Below are positions 15,186 to 23,353 of a DNA stretch of 24,080 nt, piece by piece; the first letter of the stretch is position 1, and each line of letters starts with the position of its first letter. The stretch spans positions 1 through 24,080 of the forward strand of contig CANQFI010000008.1 of NCBI GenBank assembly GCA_947598455.1. The letters run 5' to 3'. The DNA is from an uncultured Bacilli bacterium. GTDB taxonomy: Bacteria > Bacillota_I > Bacilli_A > RF39 > UBA660. The position numbers and the translations under genes were made by a program. The notes under the pieces were generated by a model, which ran no database searches, was not told the DNA's origin, and worked only from the letters and a program-made list of their open reading frames with translations.

Positions 15186-15902
15186 ATGGATTTAGAAATA
15201 TTATCAGAAATTAAAACATACGACCAAATGGTTAAATATATAGATCAAATTGTTGAAGAAATATCAAGTAAATATCAAGAGCGCCCAGTTATAGGTTTTG
15301 AAAATGCTGAGCCATATAAAGGATTTATTAGTCCACAAACTACTATTTCAAATGTTGATGCATATTTAAAAATATCTTCTAATGATTATATTTATTTATA
15401 TGCTTCAATTTTAAAAAAGTATAATATAAAAAGTATAGATAGTGCTATGTTCTTCATTTTTATTACTATTAATCAATATTTTGGAAGTTATGGCAATGAA
15501 GAACTAAGAATTAAAATGTTTAAAATGTTTGGCGAAGTACTTTCAGCTTTAAAGGGAAAAAATTGTGCTATTTGTGCAGAAAGAGCAGCTGTAGCTCAAA
15601 ATTTATTTACTATATTAGGTATTGAATCATATTATATTACGGGCGAAATAAAAGATTCAGATGGCATAGAACCACATAGTTTTAATTTAATTAAATATCA
15701 TAATCAATATATGATTTATGATAGTAGTAAAATAACACAAACGAATAAAGATGGAAAACTTATTGATATATATTATAAAAGTATTCTTTCTGATGATGAT
15801 GCCATAAGATTATTAAATGGTGAAAGTATTACTACTAATGATGGCCGAATATATACTTCATCAGCTGGAATAAGAGAAACAAAATCAAATAATAAATTAT
15901 AA
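15186..15902 (+). CDS. Transglutaminase-like protein with complete Cys-His-Asp
   Basis: The 238 residues have a helical N-terminal half and a C-terminal transglutaminase-like core. The candidate triad is Cys127 or Cys130 (Asn-Cys-Ala-Ile-Cys-Ala-Glu-Arg-Ala-Ala), His164 (Glu-Pro-His-Ser-Phe-Asn-Leu-Ile) and Asp179 (Tyr-Asp-Ser-Ser). The spacing and the His-x-Phe-Asn-x-Ile strand fit a Cys protease or amidase-type member of the superfamily. No signal peptide is present, so it acts in the cytosol or is exported by an unknown route. The SD GAAAGG (15172-15177) lies 8 nt before the ATG. A TATAAA at 15162 may be the -10 box. The substrate is unknown. It shares its fold, though little evident sequence, with the 13441-14289 gene. 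Confidence 0.75.
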   Translation: MDLEILSEIKTYDQMVKYIDQIVEEISSKYQERPVIGFENAEPYKGFISPQTTISNVDAYLKISSNDYIYLYASILKKYNIKSIDSAMFFIFITINQYFGSYGNEELRIKMFKMFGEVLSALKGKNCAICAERAAVAQNLFTILGIESYYITGEIKDSDGIEPHSFNLIKYHNQYMIYDSSKITQTNKDGKLIDIYYKSILSDDDAIRLLNGESITTNDGRIYTSSAGIRETKSNNKL

Positions 15903-15906
15903 AAGC

Positions 15907-15926
15907 CTACAAAAATGTAGTTTTTT
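15907..15926 (+). terminator. Weak rho-independent terminator
   Basis: A 5-bp stem CTACA/TGTAG with an AAAA loop is followed by six Ts, just after the stop codon. Confidence 0.6.
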
Positions 15927-16137
15927 ATAATGCTGTGAAATTTAATTGCTCTTTTCTTTTTAAGAAATTGAATGCCAATAAAAATAAATATTTATTAAAT
16001 AAGGAAAGATAAAATAAGTAAAAATATCAATAATATAACCCAAATAAAAAGATTCGCAAAAAATACGTATAAAATTACTCCAGAAAAAACTAGATTTCAT
16101 CCAAAAATTATACCTACAACTATAACAAACAAACTTA

Positions 16138-16146
16138 TGTTATAAT
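16138..16146 (+). promoter_or_regulatory. TG-extended -10 promoter
   Basis: TG-T-TATAAT is a perfect extended -10, 21 nt before the ATG at 16168. Its position shows that the in-frame ATG at 16147 cannot be the start, because it would lie at or before the first transcribed base. Confidence 0.7.
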
Positions 16147-16167
16147 ATGATTAAAGGTGATAAAATC

Positions 16168-17574
16168 ATGTTAGAAAAAAAGTTGAACAGATTACTTGAA
16201 GAGGCAAAAGAAATAAGACAACAAACAATTGAAAATAAATCAGCAAGTTATTATAATGATGTATTTTATAATTTAAGTAACTTTATCTCAAAAAAATTAA
16301 GAAGTTCATTTTTCAAAAATAAAAATGCTAGAATAATAGCAGATCATTTTGATGAAATTCTTTCATATATTGTTATGTCTAATATAAATATTATTTTACT
16401 GAATATTAATTTATTAATAGAACAACCTAATTTTAAAGAAAAGTTTACAGAAGGATTAAAAAAATATCCATATAAAGATGGAATAGAACAATTATTTTAT
16501 TGTATATGGACTTGTTTAAATAATGGATCAAATAGATTTGATGATTTTATTGATAATAATATTTTAAAAACACTATCTATTATAGATGCAAGAAAAAGTT
16601 TTTATTTAGATATATTAAATAAATTAAACGAAGAAAATCAAAAAAACTTTTTAAATTTTTTGGTTGAAAACAAATGTGATATTCCTTATACTGCTATTGA
16701 ATATAAAGGAAATAATAAAAATATTATTTTCGATAATTTGCCTCTATTTATTGAACATGCACAAAATTTATATACTTTAATAAATTTTGTGAAAAATAAT
16801 CCAGTTGCTCTTTCACAAGTAAAAGATTACATTGATAACAATGAAGAAAAAGCAATAAATTCTATATTTTGTGAAACTGATCATCTAACAAAAATGAAAG
16901 ATTCAACAATAAAAGAAATAGTTAAATTGATCATTTTAGATGTTAAAAAAAATGAAAATGTAAAATTTTCTGATATTACTTACAATGGTGGTGGATTTTC
17001 ACGTGTCTTATTAATTGGTAGTAAAGTTATCAAAATTGGTGACAGAATTACCAAAAAGTTTCCAAACAATCCATATATAGTTACTCCATTGCTTCGTAAA
17101 GAATTACAATTTGGTGATGAACATTGTTTTATTGAGGTTACTGAACGAGTTGATACCACTAAAACAGTCACCGAAGAGGATTTATATCAATTATTTAAAC
17201 ACTTGCGTGATTTAAAGCTAGATTGGACTGATATAAAAAGTGCTAATGTCGGAAGATTAACGAAAGAAAACATAATACATTGGAGAGAAAGTTTGAAACC
17301 AACAGAAGAAGTATTAGGATTAGATAACAAACGAGGTGAGATAATACTTAAAGAAGGAGATTTAGTTATACTAGATGCCGATTTTATTTACGATGAAGCT
17401 GATCCAAACATTAATTATACAAATAATAAAGAATTGCATGATAAATTTGAAAAAAGATATCAAAGTGAAAAGAAAAAATTAAAAAAACAAGAACAAGAAA
17501 CTAATTTAATTTTTGAAAATTTTAATGAAACAACCGAATGTGAAATGAGTGAACAAAAAGGCTTTCATATGTAA
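16168..17574 (+). CDS. Helical protein with C-terminal kinase-like domain
   Basis: The 468 residues divide into a helical N-terminal region (about 1-265) without a known family and a kinase-like domain (about 270-410). The kinase signs are a Gly-rich loop Gly274-Gly-Gly-Phe-Ser-Arg-Val, a strand with Val-Ile-Lys289-Ile-Gly, a catalytic loop Trp353-Thr-Asp355-Ile-Lys357-Ser-Ala-Asn360 (the Asp-x-Lys-x-x-Asn pattern of protein and small-molecule kinases), and a metal-site strand Val-Ile-Leu-Asp403-Ala-Asp405. The whole active-site set is present, so an active phosphotransferase is plausible; the target is unknown. The tail is highly charged and ends Lys-Gly-Phe-His-Met. SD AAAGGTGA (16153-16160) fixes the ATG at 16168. 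Arg is mostly AGA here, while the ABC operon uses more CGT, which hints at a different history. Confidence 0.75.
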   Translation: MLEKKLNRLLEEAKEIRQQTIENKSASYYNDVFYNLSNFISKKLRSSFFKNKNARIIADHFDEILSYIVMSNINIILLNINLLIEQPNFKEKFTEGLKKYPYKDGIEQLFYCIWTCLNNGSNRFDDFIDNNILKTLSIIDARKSFYLDILNKLNEENQKNFLNFLVENKCDIPYTAIEYKGNNKNIIFDNLPLFIEHAQNLYTLINFVKNNPVALSQVKDYIDNNEEKAINSIFCETDHLTKMKDSTIKEIVKLIILDVKKNENVKFSDITYNGGGFSRVLLIGSKVIKIGDRITKKFPNNPYIVTPLLRKELQFGDEHCFIEVTERVDTTKTVTEEDLYQLFKHLRDLKLDWTDIKSANVGRLTKENIIHWRESLKPTEEVLGLDNKRGEIILKEGDLVILDADFIYDEADPNINYTNNKELHDKFEKRYQSEKKKLKKQEQETNLIFENFNETTECEMSEQKGFHM

Positions 17575-17639
17575 AAATACAATGACTTAATTGGGCTATT
17601 GTATTAACGAAATCTCTAGGAAAATACTAAATAATATAT

Positions 17640-17645
17640 TATAAT
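17640..17645 (+). promoter_or_regulatory. -10 box of the 17674 gene
   Basis: TATAAT lies 28 nt before the ATG with no clear -35. Upstream, an 8-bp inverted repeat (17576-17583 with 17598-17605, AATACAAT/ATTGTATT) lies just after the previous stop. It lacks a T-run, so I do not call it a terminator. Confidence 0.5.
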
Positions 17646-17673
17646 TAAACTAATAATAATCGGAGGCAAGTAT

Positions 17674-20370
17674 ATGAATGAACTTATTAATAGATTAAAA
17701 GAAATAACTAATCTACAAGAATTAGAAAATTTTAGTAATATTAATCCAAACATGTTACTTTATGCTATTGCTAAAAGCCAAAAATATGAGTTACTAAAAG
17801 ACGCTAATATAAAAATAAATATTAATGATAGTTCAACATTTAAAGAGTTGATAGATTTTTTATTATCAGATGAAGATATTTTGTATTATATGCATAAAAA
17901 TGATTTTGCTTTTTCTAAAGATGAATTAAATATTATATTTAATATGGTTTTCCAAAAATATCAATATTCATATGAACTAGATAATTTTTTTAGTTATTTT
18001 TTTAAAAACAAGGAAGAATTAAATGCATTTGTAAAAGAGCATGAAAAATTTTTTAAAAAATATATTAATGAAACAAGAGTTCATTACTCATTAAAAGATT
18101 GTGATAGTATAGTTGAACTAATACTAAAAGGCGATCATATTGAACTAATTGAAAAATTAGAAAATTATTCTTTGGCTAATTTAAAATTATTAGTGAAATT
18201 ACTAAAAAATAATAAAGCTATTCCTTATTATTTAGGAAATGATAGATTTGCTCAACATTTATTTGATTTAAAATCATCGCTTGAGCCAAATGAGTTTTAT
18301 GAATTGTTAAATTTACTTAAAGAAAAAATTTGTTATGATAGAAAAGACAGAGATTCAGAAACTACATTTTTTAATAATCTAATTACCGAAAATATCGATT
18401 ATTTAATAGAAGTAGTATCACAAAATGAATCATTGCCACAATGTTTAGTTATATCCGATGTTTTTAGAGATGAATGTATAAAAAGAAATAGATTTGATTT
18501 AGCGGTTAAATGTATTTTGCCATCAAATATTATGCAAAATGAAACACTAATAAATGCATATTGTCATGAATTAAGAATTAATCCAAAGGATTTTTATGAA
18601 CGAAGCAAATGGATATTAAACTATCATGAAAAAAATAATAATATATTTAATACATTTTTACCAACATCATTAAAAGATAATATATTTAATTTTAATAAGG
18701 AACATTACGAAAGATTTATAAATGATGTTGAAATTCAAATATCTATTTCAAAATTAAACGAAAAGGAATTACGTATTTTATCAAAAATATTAGATCTTTA
18801 TAATTATAAAGATTATGATATTTCATCTATGATAATTAATATCATTAATAATATCGGTAATTATCAAGAATTAATTGATTCATTAAATTTAGATAATTTA
18901 TCAACACAAGATTTAAGAAAGTTAGTAGCTATTCTTCAACTTCCAAATAATCAATATGAAATAAATGACATAGAATCGCTACAAAATTATGATAACTTAA
19001 AAAAACAAGCTTTTTTTAACAATTTTAGTTCAAATGATTTAAATTCTAATAAAGATGGTTTATTAAAAGCATTATTTAATATAAATTTAGAAGAAGCTCA
19101 ATATATTGATAGAAAATATTGTCATGATAATGAAAATAATAACGTATTAGATAGTCTTAAAGATAGTGAATTGCCACCACAAATATATAATTATTTAGAA
19201 TTAATTAATAAAATTGTAGAATGTAATAACATAAATGATTTATTTGTTTTATATCAAAGCTTAAATAGTATTAAAGTCTATGATAGTGAAATACCACTTG
19301 AACCATATTTAAGAAGTAAATATACAGAATTATATTCTAAATCACTTTATAGAATTGATGAAAAGGATCAAATATATGGTCCTAAGGTTAGTATTTTAAA
19401 TGAAATAAACTTTAATGGTAAAAATATCAAAGTATGTGTTCCTAGAGCCAATTTTAATTTCTTTGTTCATTGTGTTGGTTCTTGTTCACTAGCTAATGAA
19501 GTCATAGATACCAATTATAGAAATGATTGGTTAGATAGACCACAATTACAAGATCATTTTGTTGCATGTAGCTATGTAAATGAAAAAGGAATATACTCTA
19601 TTAGATCTCAGGGAAGTATTATTTTTGGATTTAATACTTTAGAAAATGGCTCAATTTTAGGTATGGGTAATACTGATATAGATTCTATTGGTAGATTTGC
19701 TAATGCCTATGGTGGATCCCGTGAACTACAAGAAGGAAATGGAGATAGAGCTAAATTCTTTGTACCATCTGAAATTCTTAAAACTATTAACAGAGGTTAT
19801 AATGAAATTGTCGTAGAAAGAAGAAATACAGATCACTCTAGAAGTAAAGATTTTAAGAGAAAACCAGATTATATTATAATGATGGCTGAGTCTATGGAAC
19901 AAGATAATTTCAATTATCTAGAAACTTTATATAAAAATCAATTATCATTTATTTCTGAAGAAGATAAGAAAGAAATACAACATATAGGCAAACCTAGAAA
20001 TTTAAAAAAATTATTAGTAAAATACAAAAATATAATTTCCAAAATTGCAACTACTAAAGGAATTTCTTTGAATGATATGGCTAATATGTATGTTGATTTA
20101 ATTATGAAAGCCAAATATTATGAGGACTGTTTAAAAGCATCAAGTGAATTTGATATTCCACTAGTTATAGTAGATAAAACATATTATTTTAATAAACTTT
20201 TAGAAGAATCTATTTGTTATGATGATGAAACAAAAAGAATTGCTATAACATTTTACTCCAAAGCAAATGAATATAAAAAGAGAGAAATTTTTAATATGGT
20301 TGCAAAAGGTTTAGATTTAACTAAAATTATTTATCCTAATGAACCAACTACAATAACAATTGGGTTTTAA
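17674..20370 (+). CDS. Large helical protein with undescribed His/Ser/Glu C-terminal domain (paralogue A)
   Basis: The first ~560 of 898 residues are Leu/Asn/Lys-rich helical repeats resembling a solenoid, with recurring Leu-x-x-Leu-Leu units. The last part holds a domain shared with the 21025 gene. It has a strand ending Phe-Phe-Val-His599, then Asp-Trp-Leu, then Cys-Ser633, a strand Ile-Ile-Phe-Gly-Phe, Asn-Thr-Asp-Ile-Asp, then Tyr-Asn-Glu711-Ile-Val-Val-Glu-Arg and Lys730-Pro-Asp-Tyr-Ile. It closes with Asp827-Ile-Pro-Leu-Val-Ile-Val-Asp. About 90 helical residues are inserted before this last strand compared with the paralogue. The His ... Ser ... Glu order on strands resembles ADP-ribosyltransferases; that is inference. 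The SD GGAGG is at 17662-17666. No signal peptide or membrane helix is seen. It is a single-gene unit. Confidence 0.8.
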   Translation: MNELINRLKEITNLQELENFSNINPNMLLYAIAKSQKYELLKDANIKININDSSTFKELIDFLLSDEDILYYMHKNDFAFSKDELNIIFNMVFQKYQYSYELDNFFSYFFKNKEELNAFVKEHEKFFKKYINETRVHYSLKDCDSIVELILKGDHIELIEKLENYSLANLKLLVKLLKNNKAIPYYLGNDRFAQHLFDLKSSLEPNEFYELLNLLKEKICYDRKDRDSETTFFNNLITENIDYLIEVVSQNESLPQCLVISDVFRDECIKRNRFDLAVKCILPSNIMQNETLINAYCHELRINPKDFYERSKWILNYHEKNNNIFNTFLPTSLKDNIFNFNKEHYERFINDVEIQISISKLNEKELRILSKILDLYNYKDYDISSMIINIINNIGNYQELIDSLNLDNLSTQDLRKLVAILQLPNNQYEINDIESLQNYDNLKKQAFFNNFSSNDLNSNKDGLLKALFNINLEEAQYIDRKYCHDNENNNVLDSLKDSELPPQIYNYLELINKIVECNNINDLFVLYQSLNSIKVYDSEIPLEPYLRSKYTELYSKSLYRIDEKDQIYGPKVSILNEINFNGKNIKVCVPRANFNFFVHCVGSCSLANEVIDTNYRNDWLDRPQLQDHFVACSYVNEKGIYSIRSQGSIIFGFNTLENGSILGMGNTDIDSIGRFANAYGGSRELQEGNGDRAKFFVPSEILKTINRGYNEIVVERRNTDHSRSKDFKRKPDYIIMMAESMEQDNFNYLETLYKNQLSFISEEDKKEIQHIGKPRNLKKLLVKYKNIISKIATTKGISLNDMANMYVDLIMKAKYYEDCLKASSEFDIPLVIVDKTYYFNKLLEESICYDDETKRIAITFYSKANEYKKREIFNMVAKGLDLTKIIYPNEPTTITIGF

Positions 20371-20443
20371 TTTATCTTTTTTAATATAATTATATATATT
20401 TAAATGATTTTACAACAATTAGATTAATAAATTATAAAGATAT

Positions 20444-20449
20444 TATAAT
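20444..20449 (+). promoter_or_regulatory. Possible -10 box of the TIGR04076 gene
   Basis: TATAAT lies 37 nt before the ATG in a very AT-rich gap with no clear -35. The upstream gene (stop at 20370) has no recognisable terminator hairpin, so some read-through into this gene is possible. Confidence 0.4.
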
Positions 20450-20485
20450 ATTAAGAAACTGGCAATAAAAAAGTGAGAAGATAAA

Positions 20486-20752
20486 ATGGCAAAAGTAAAA
20501 TTAACAATTACTGAAAGCAGATGTAGATCAGGATTTCATAGAAAAGGTCAAGAATTCATAATTGATAAAACATTATGTCCACCAATGTGTATGGAATTAT
20601 GGAGTTATGCCTATCCATATGTATGGGTATTAGTAAATGACGGAGTATTAGATGATGGACCAAATAAGTCAAAATCATTCGATATAATTTGCCCTGATGA
20701 GGGCAGCGTTCATTTACATGGTGAAATAATTGAAGAAAACGATAGCTTATAA
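20486..20752 (+). CDS. TIGR04076 family protein
   Basis: A small protein of 88 residues that matches the uncharacterised TIGR04076 family from end to end. It opens Val-Lys-Leu-Thr-Ile-Thr-Glu-Ser-Arg-Cys, followed by His-Arg-Lys-Gly-Gln-Glu-Phe. The centre is Cys-Pro-Pro-Met-Cys-Met-Glu-Leu-Trp with Tyr-Pro-Tyr-Val, and it ends Cys-Pro-Asp-Glu-Gly then His-Leu-His-Gly-Glu. The conserved cysteines (CPPxC, CPD and the first Cys) suggest metal or redox chemistry, but no function is established for the family. The start codon has only a weak SD (GTGAGAAG). It stands between the two large paralogues with its own strong terminator. Confidence 0.88.
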   Translation: MAKVKLTITESRCRSGFHRKGQEFIIDKTLCPPMCMELWSYAYPYVWVLVNDGVLDDGPNKSKSFDIICPDEGSVHLHGEIIEENDSL

Positions 20753-20772
20753 TGACAAGCTATCGTCTTTTT
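20739..20772 (+). terminator. Rho-independent terminator of the TIGR04076 gene
   Basis: A perfect 10-bp stem ACGATAGCTT/AAGCTATCGT with the stop codon in its 8-nt loop is followed by CTTTTT. Confidence 0.88.
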
Positions 20773-21000
20773 CTTTATCATTTTATCGCCAATTAGCTTA
20801 TATACAAAAATATTATCAATATATTCAATCGATTTTCAACATATATTAAAAAATCAAACTAAAAAATTCTAACATGGATATCATTGAATTGATAAATAAG
20901 AACCTTTAAAACTATCAATATACCAGTTTATAAAATTAACTTCTATATACAAATTAATGTAAATTAAAATAATTTTTTTAAATAGTAATGGAACTGACGA

Positions 21001-21012
21001 TATAATTATAAT
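21001..21012 (+). promoter_or_regulatory. Two tandem TATAAT boxes before the 21025 gene
   Basis: TATAAT occurs at 21001-21006 and again at 21007-21012. The first gives a workable leader, with SD AGAGGTG at 21013-21019. Only AT-rich sequence without a gene fills 20773-21000; I saw a short Met-start peptide there (20875-20910) but no SD. Confidence 0.45.
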
Positions 21013-21024
21013 AGAGGTGTGAAT

Positions 21025-22899
21025 ATGATTGCTTTAGATAATTTGGATGCTAGTGATTTAAGAAAAGCCATAGAATTTAATTTCATAGAAATATTAAAAA
21101 ATAATCCCAATAAATTTGATGAGTATTTTAAAAGAGTATATGAAATAAATCATAATATGGTAAGTGGTATTTTCAAAAGAATGGTTGATGATAAATTTGC
21201 AGAAAAATACCCATATGTTGTGTTAAATACTTTTAAATTTATACTAATTACTGAAAATGATGATTATAGTTTTAGATACGTACCAATAGTCCTATACACA
21301 AATAATAAAAAAGAGTATTTAGATTTATTAAAAATTGCCTTAAACAATTGTACCAGTATATTTAGCGCAAAATATTTACTTAACGCAATTGCTAAAAATA
21401 CTAATGATTCATATTTTTTATTAATTGCTAAGCTATTAGACGATAAGTCAGCAGAATATATTGATGCGCATAATATATTCTCAAGTATAAATGATATACA
21501 TGATCTTCAAGAAATATATATAAATTGGAATAAATATTGTAGTGCCTATTATCAACAATCCATATATAATGTAAATGATACAGAAAAGCAAAAAGATATA
21601 TTATGCAAAAAACTTTATAATATTAGTTTTGAAGGAATGAAAAATAGATATTACCAATATATTATCGCTAATCATACAAATGAAATAGATAAAAAGGTAG
21701 TTTGGTTTAAGAGAATTATAATGTCTACAACAAAAGAAGAAATAATACAAATATACAATGAAACTATCGATATAGGAAATGAATTAAAAACTACTTGTGA
21801 AGATATTGCTAAACAAATAGACATCGATTCAAAGAAGAGTATTTCTGATATATCAAAATATCAAGTACCAGAAAAATTACGAGTAAAAACAATTGGTAAT
21901 ATAGGTATATATGATATAAGTGAAACAAATTTTAATTTGATAATACATAATATTTCTGCTTGTCTGAGTTTAAAACATAAGGAAGAATTAAAAAAATATA
22001 TTACAGATTTTTCTATTTGGAGCAATCCAAATATTGAAGGTAGCATAACTATATCTACATCTGAAATATCAAATAAGTTTTTGGGACACGTAACTAGAGA
22101 TAATTATCAATTTGAGGTTATATTTGCTTTTTCCAATATTCCGGAAGAAGAAGTGTTTTTTTCAGGAACATACGACATTGGATTAAACACAAGTACTAAA
22201 AATTACTCTGAACTTAACCCAGCAGATGGAGCAGATCAACACTTTTTAGCAAATCAATTAATGACAAATTGTTTCGATGACTATAATGAAATAGCGATAA
22301 ATAGATATTATGATAAAACAAAAGCACAAAAAAGATTACCAAATTATATTGTATGTTATGATGAAATAAACGAGTTAAGTTTAAAATATGCAGAATATTT
22401 CAATATACCTATTTTATTTATAGATACTTCAAAATGTGCACATAAAAATGCATATGAAATAAAACAAAAAATTGAAAACATAAATAACCCCATTGACATG
22501 CTTAATAGTATTAATGAATTTTTTTCATTTATATGTGGATTAAAGTATTCTAATGTTGTATATGAAATAGCTAAATTATATAATTGGGAAGAAATAATTA
22601 TAAATTCTATAACAAACTATATAGATAACACTAAAAGTATAGACAAAATGAAAGAAGTATTAATGATAATATCTTATATAGAAAAAAATATTCCCATGTA
22701 TTTTAGCGGAATTAAATCTAAGTTTAATAATTATAAAGCAGATTATAGCGAGATTGTAGATAGATTTGCAAACTTTCCACAAAAGATATCTAGTATTAGA
22801 GAAACAATTTATAATGAATTAGCACAAGTAAATATTGCTTTAGGTAATAATGAATCAGTTAAATTAGAAGAAAGTCAAAATTCAGGATTGCATATATAA
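21025..22899 (+). CDS. Helical protein with the same undescribed His/Ser/Glu domain (paralogue B)
   Basis: The 624 residues have a helical N-terminal ~280 residues unlike paralogue A in detail. The shared domain follows: Phe-Asn-Leu-Ile-Ile-His308, then Trp, then Ile-Ser344-Thr-Ser346-Glu-Ile-Ser, a strand Val-Ile-Phe-Ala-Phe, Gly-Thr-Tyr-Asp-Ile, then Asp-Tyr-Asn-Glu422-Ile-Ala-Ile-Asn-Arg. Leu-Pro-Asn-Tyr-Ile-Val and Asn460-Ile-Pro-Ile-Leu-Phe-Ile-Asp467 complete it. The His-to-Glu distance is 114 here and 112 in paralogue A. Ser-Thr-Ser on the second strand and a Glu late in the domain recall R/H-S-E ADP-ribosyltransferases. A C-terminal ~150-residue helical part ends Ser-Gly-Leu-His-Ile, like the end of the kinase-like protein. 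SD AGAGGTG favours ATG 21025; the GTG at 21019 overlaps that SD. Confidence 0.8.
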   Translation: MIALDNLDASDLRKAIEFNFIEILKNNPNKFDEYFKRVYEINHNMVSGIFKRMVDDKFAEKYPYVVLNTFKFILITENDDYSFRYVPIVLYTNNKKEYLDLLKIALNNCTSIFSAKYLLNAIAKNTNDSYFLLIAKLLDDKSAEYIDAHNIFSSINDIHDLQEIYINWNKYCSAYYQQSIYNVNDTEKQKDILCKKLYNISFEGMKNRYYQYIIANHTNEIDKKVVWFKRIIMSTTKEEIIQIYNETIDIGNELKTTCEDIAKQIDIDSKKSISDISKYQVPEKLRVKTIGNIGIYDISETNFNLIIHNISACLSLKHKEELKKYITDFSIWSNPNIEGSITISTSEISNKFLGHVTRDNYQFEVIFAFSNIPEEEVFFSGTYDIGLNTSTKNYSELNPADGADQHFLANQLMTNCFDDYNEIAINRYYDKTKAQKRLPNYIVCYDEINELSLKYAEYFNIPILFIDTSKCAHKNAYEIKQKIENINNPIDMLNSINEFFSFICGLKYSNVVYEIAKLYNWEEIIINSITNYIDNTKSIDKMKEVLMIISYIEKNIPMYFSGIKSKFNNYKADYSEIVDRFANFPQKISSIRETIYNELAQVNIALGNNESVKLEESQNSGLHI

Positions 22900-22937
22900 A
22901 AGATTATAGTATAAAATTCAAAGCTATTATCTTTTTT
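22899..22937 (+). terminator. Terminator of the 21025 gene
   Basis: An 11-position stem with one mismatch (AAAGATTATAG with CTATTATCTTT) closes a 14-nt loop. Six Ts span the end of the right arm and beyond. It starts at the last base of the stop codon. Confidence 0.7.
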
Positions 22938-23124
22938 ATGGTAGTATTTAATAACTTTTTAAGTACTCCTCTAACTGTAATAGTTTTATTTAGTTAGATG
23001 TAAGTATTAATGTTATTCATTTTATTAAGATTCCCCAAAAAAATAAAAATATATTAGTAAAATTTTAAAAGAAAACGCAATTCATTGTTAAAGATTTTAT
23101 GATTTAATTCCTTCCAAGCATGAA

Positions 23125-23157
23125 AAAAGTCCATAATATCAAGTATTATGAACTTTT
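23125..23157 (-). terminator. Terminator-like hairpin
   Basis: A 13-position stem with one mismatch and a 7-nt loop. On the minus strand it is followed by six Ts, better than on the plus strand (TTTTATATTT). The only minus-strand gene it could serve is the broken one at 23569-23736. Confidence 0.55.
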
Positions 23158-23182
23158 ATATTTAACCGAACTATTTAAAAGC

Positions 23183-23212
23183 GTTCGGATAATTCCAACA
23201 ATGGAGCGATTG
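23183..23212. repeat. Imperfect copy of the tRNA-Gly 3' end and its flank (att-like)
   Basis: These 30 bases match 23985-24014 at 23 positions without gaps. The core 23199-23212 (CAATGGAGC[G]ATTG on the plus strand) matches the acceptor arm and CCA end of the tRNA at 13 of 14 positions. It looks like a worn attachment-site repeat or a partial tRNA duplicate. Confidence 0.5.
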
Positions 23213-23353
23213 TGGAATATATTTACAACTTACTCATAACAATTCGATGTATAAAATATCTATCATTATTAATATATTTTTAGCTCAAATTCATCTTAAT
23301 ATCTAAGAAAATTCATTTTTATGATAAAATTTATATGAAGGGACAAAGAATAT

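Larger units (their letters stand above)
22938..23340. other. Gene-poor strip with hairpins
   Basis: I see no convincing gene on either strand in these ~400 bases. They hold a 7-bp inverted repeat near 22970-23000 (TCTAACT/AGTTAGA), the hairpin at 23125-23157, and an inverted repeat CCGAAC (23166-23171) / GTTCGG (23183-23188). They also hold a tRNA-end-like repeat with its own dyad around 23192-23217, and a TG-extended -10 box (TGATAAAAT, 23322-23330) that faces the broken gene at 23354. The base composition stays AT-rich except for the repeats. Confidence 0.6.

Noticed and set aside
17576..17605. Inverted repeat after the kinase-like gene as a terminator
   Set aside because: The stem is AT-rich, the loop is 14 nt and there is no T-run after it.
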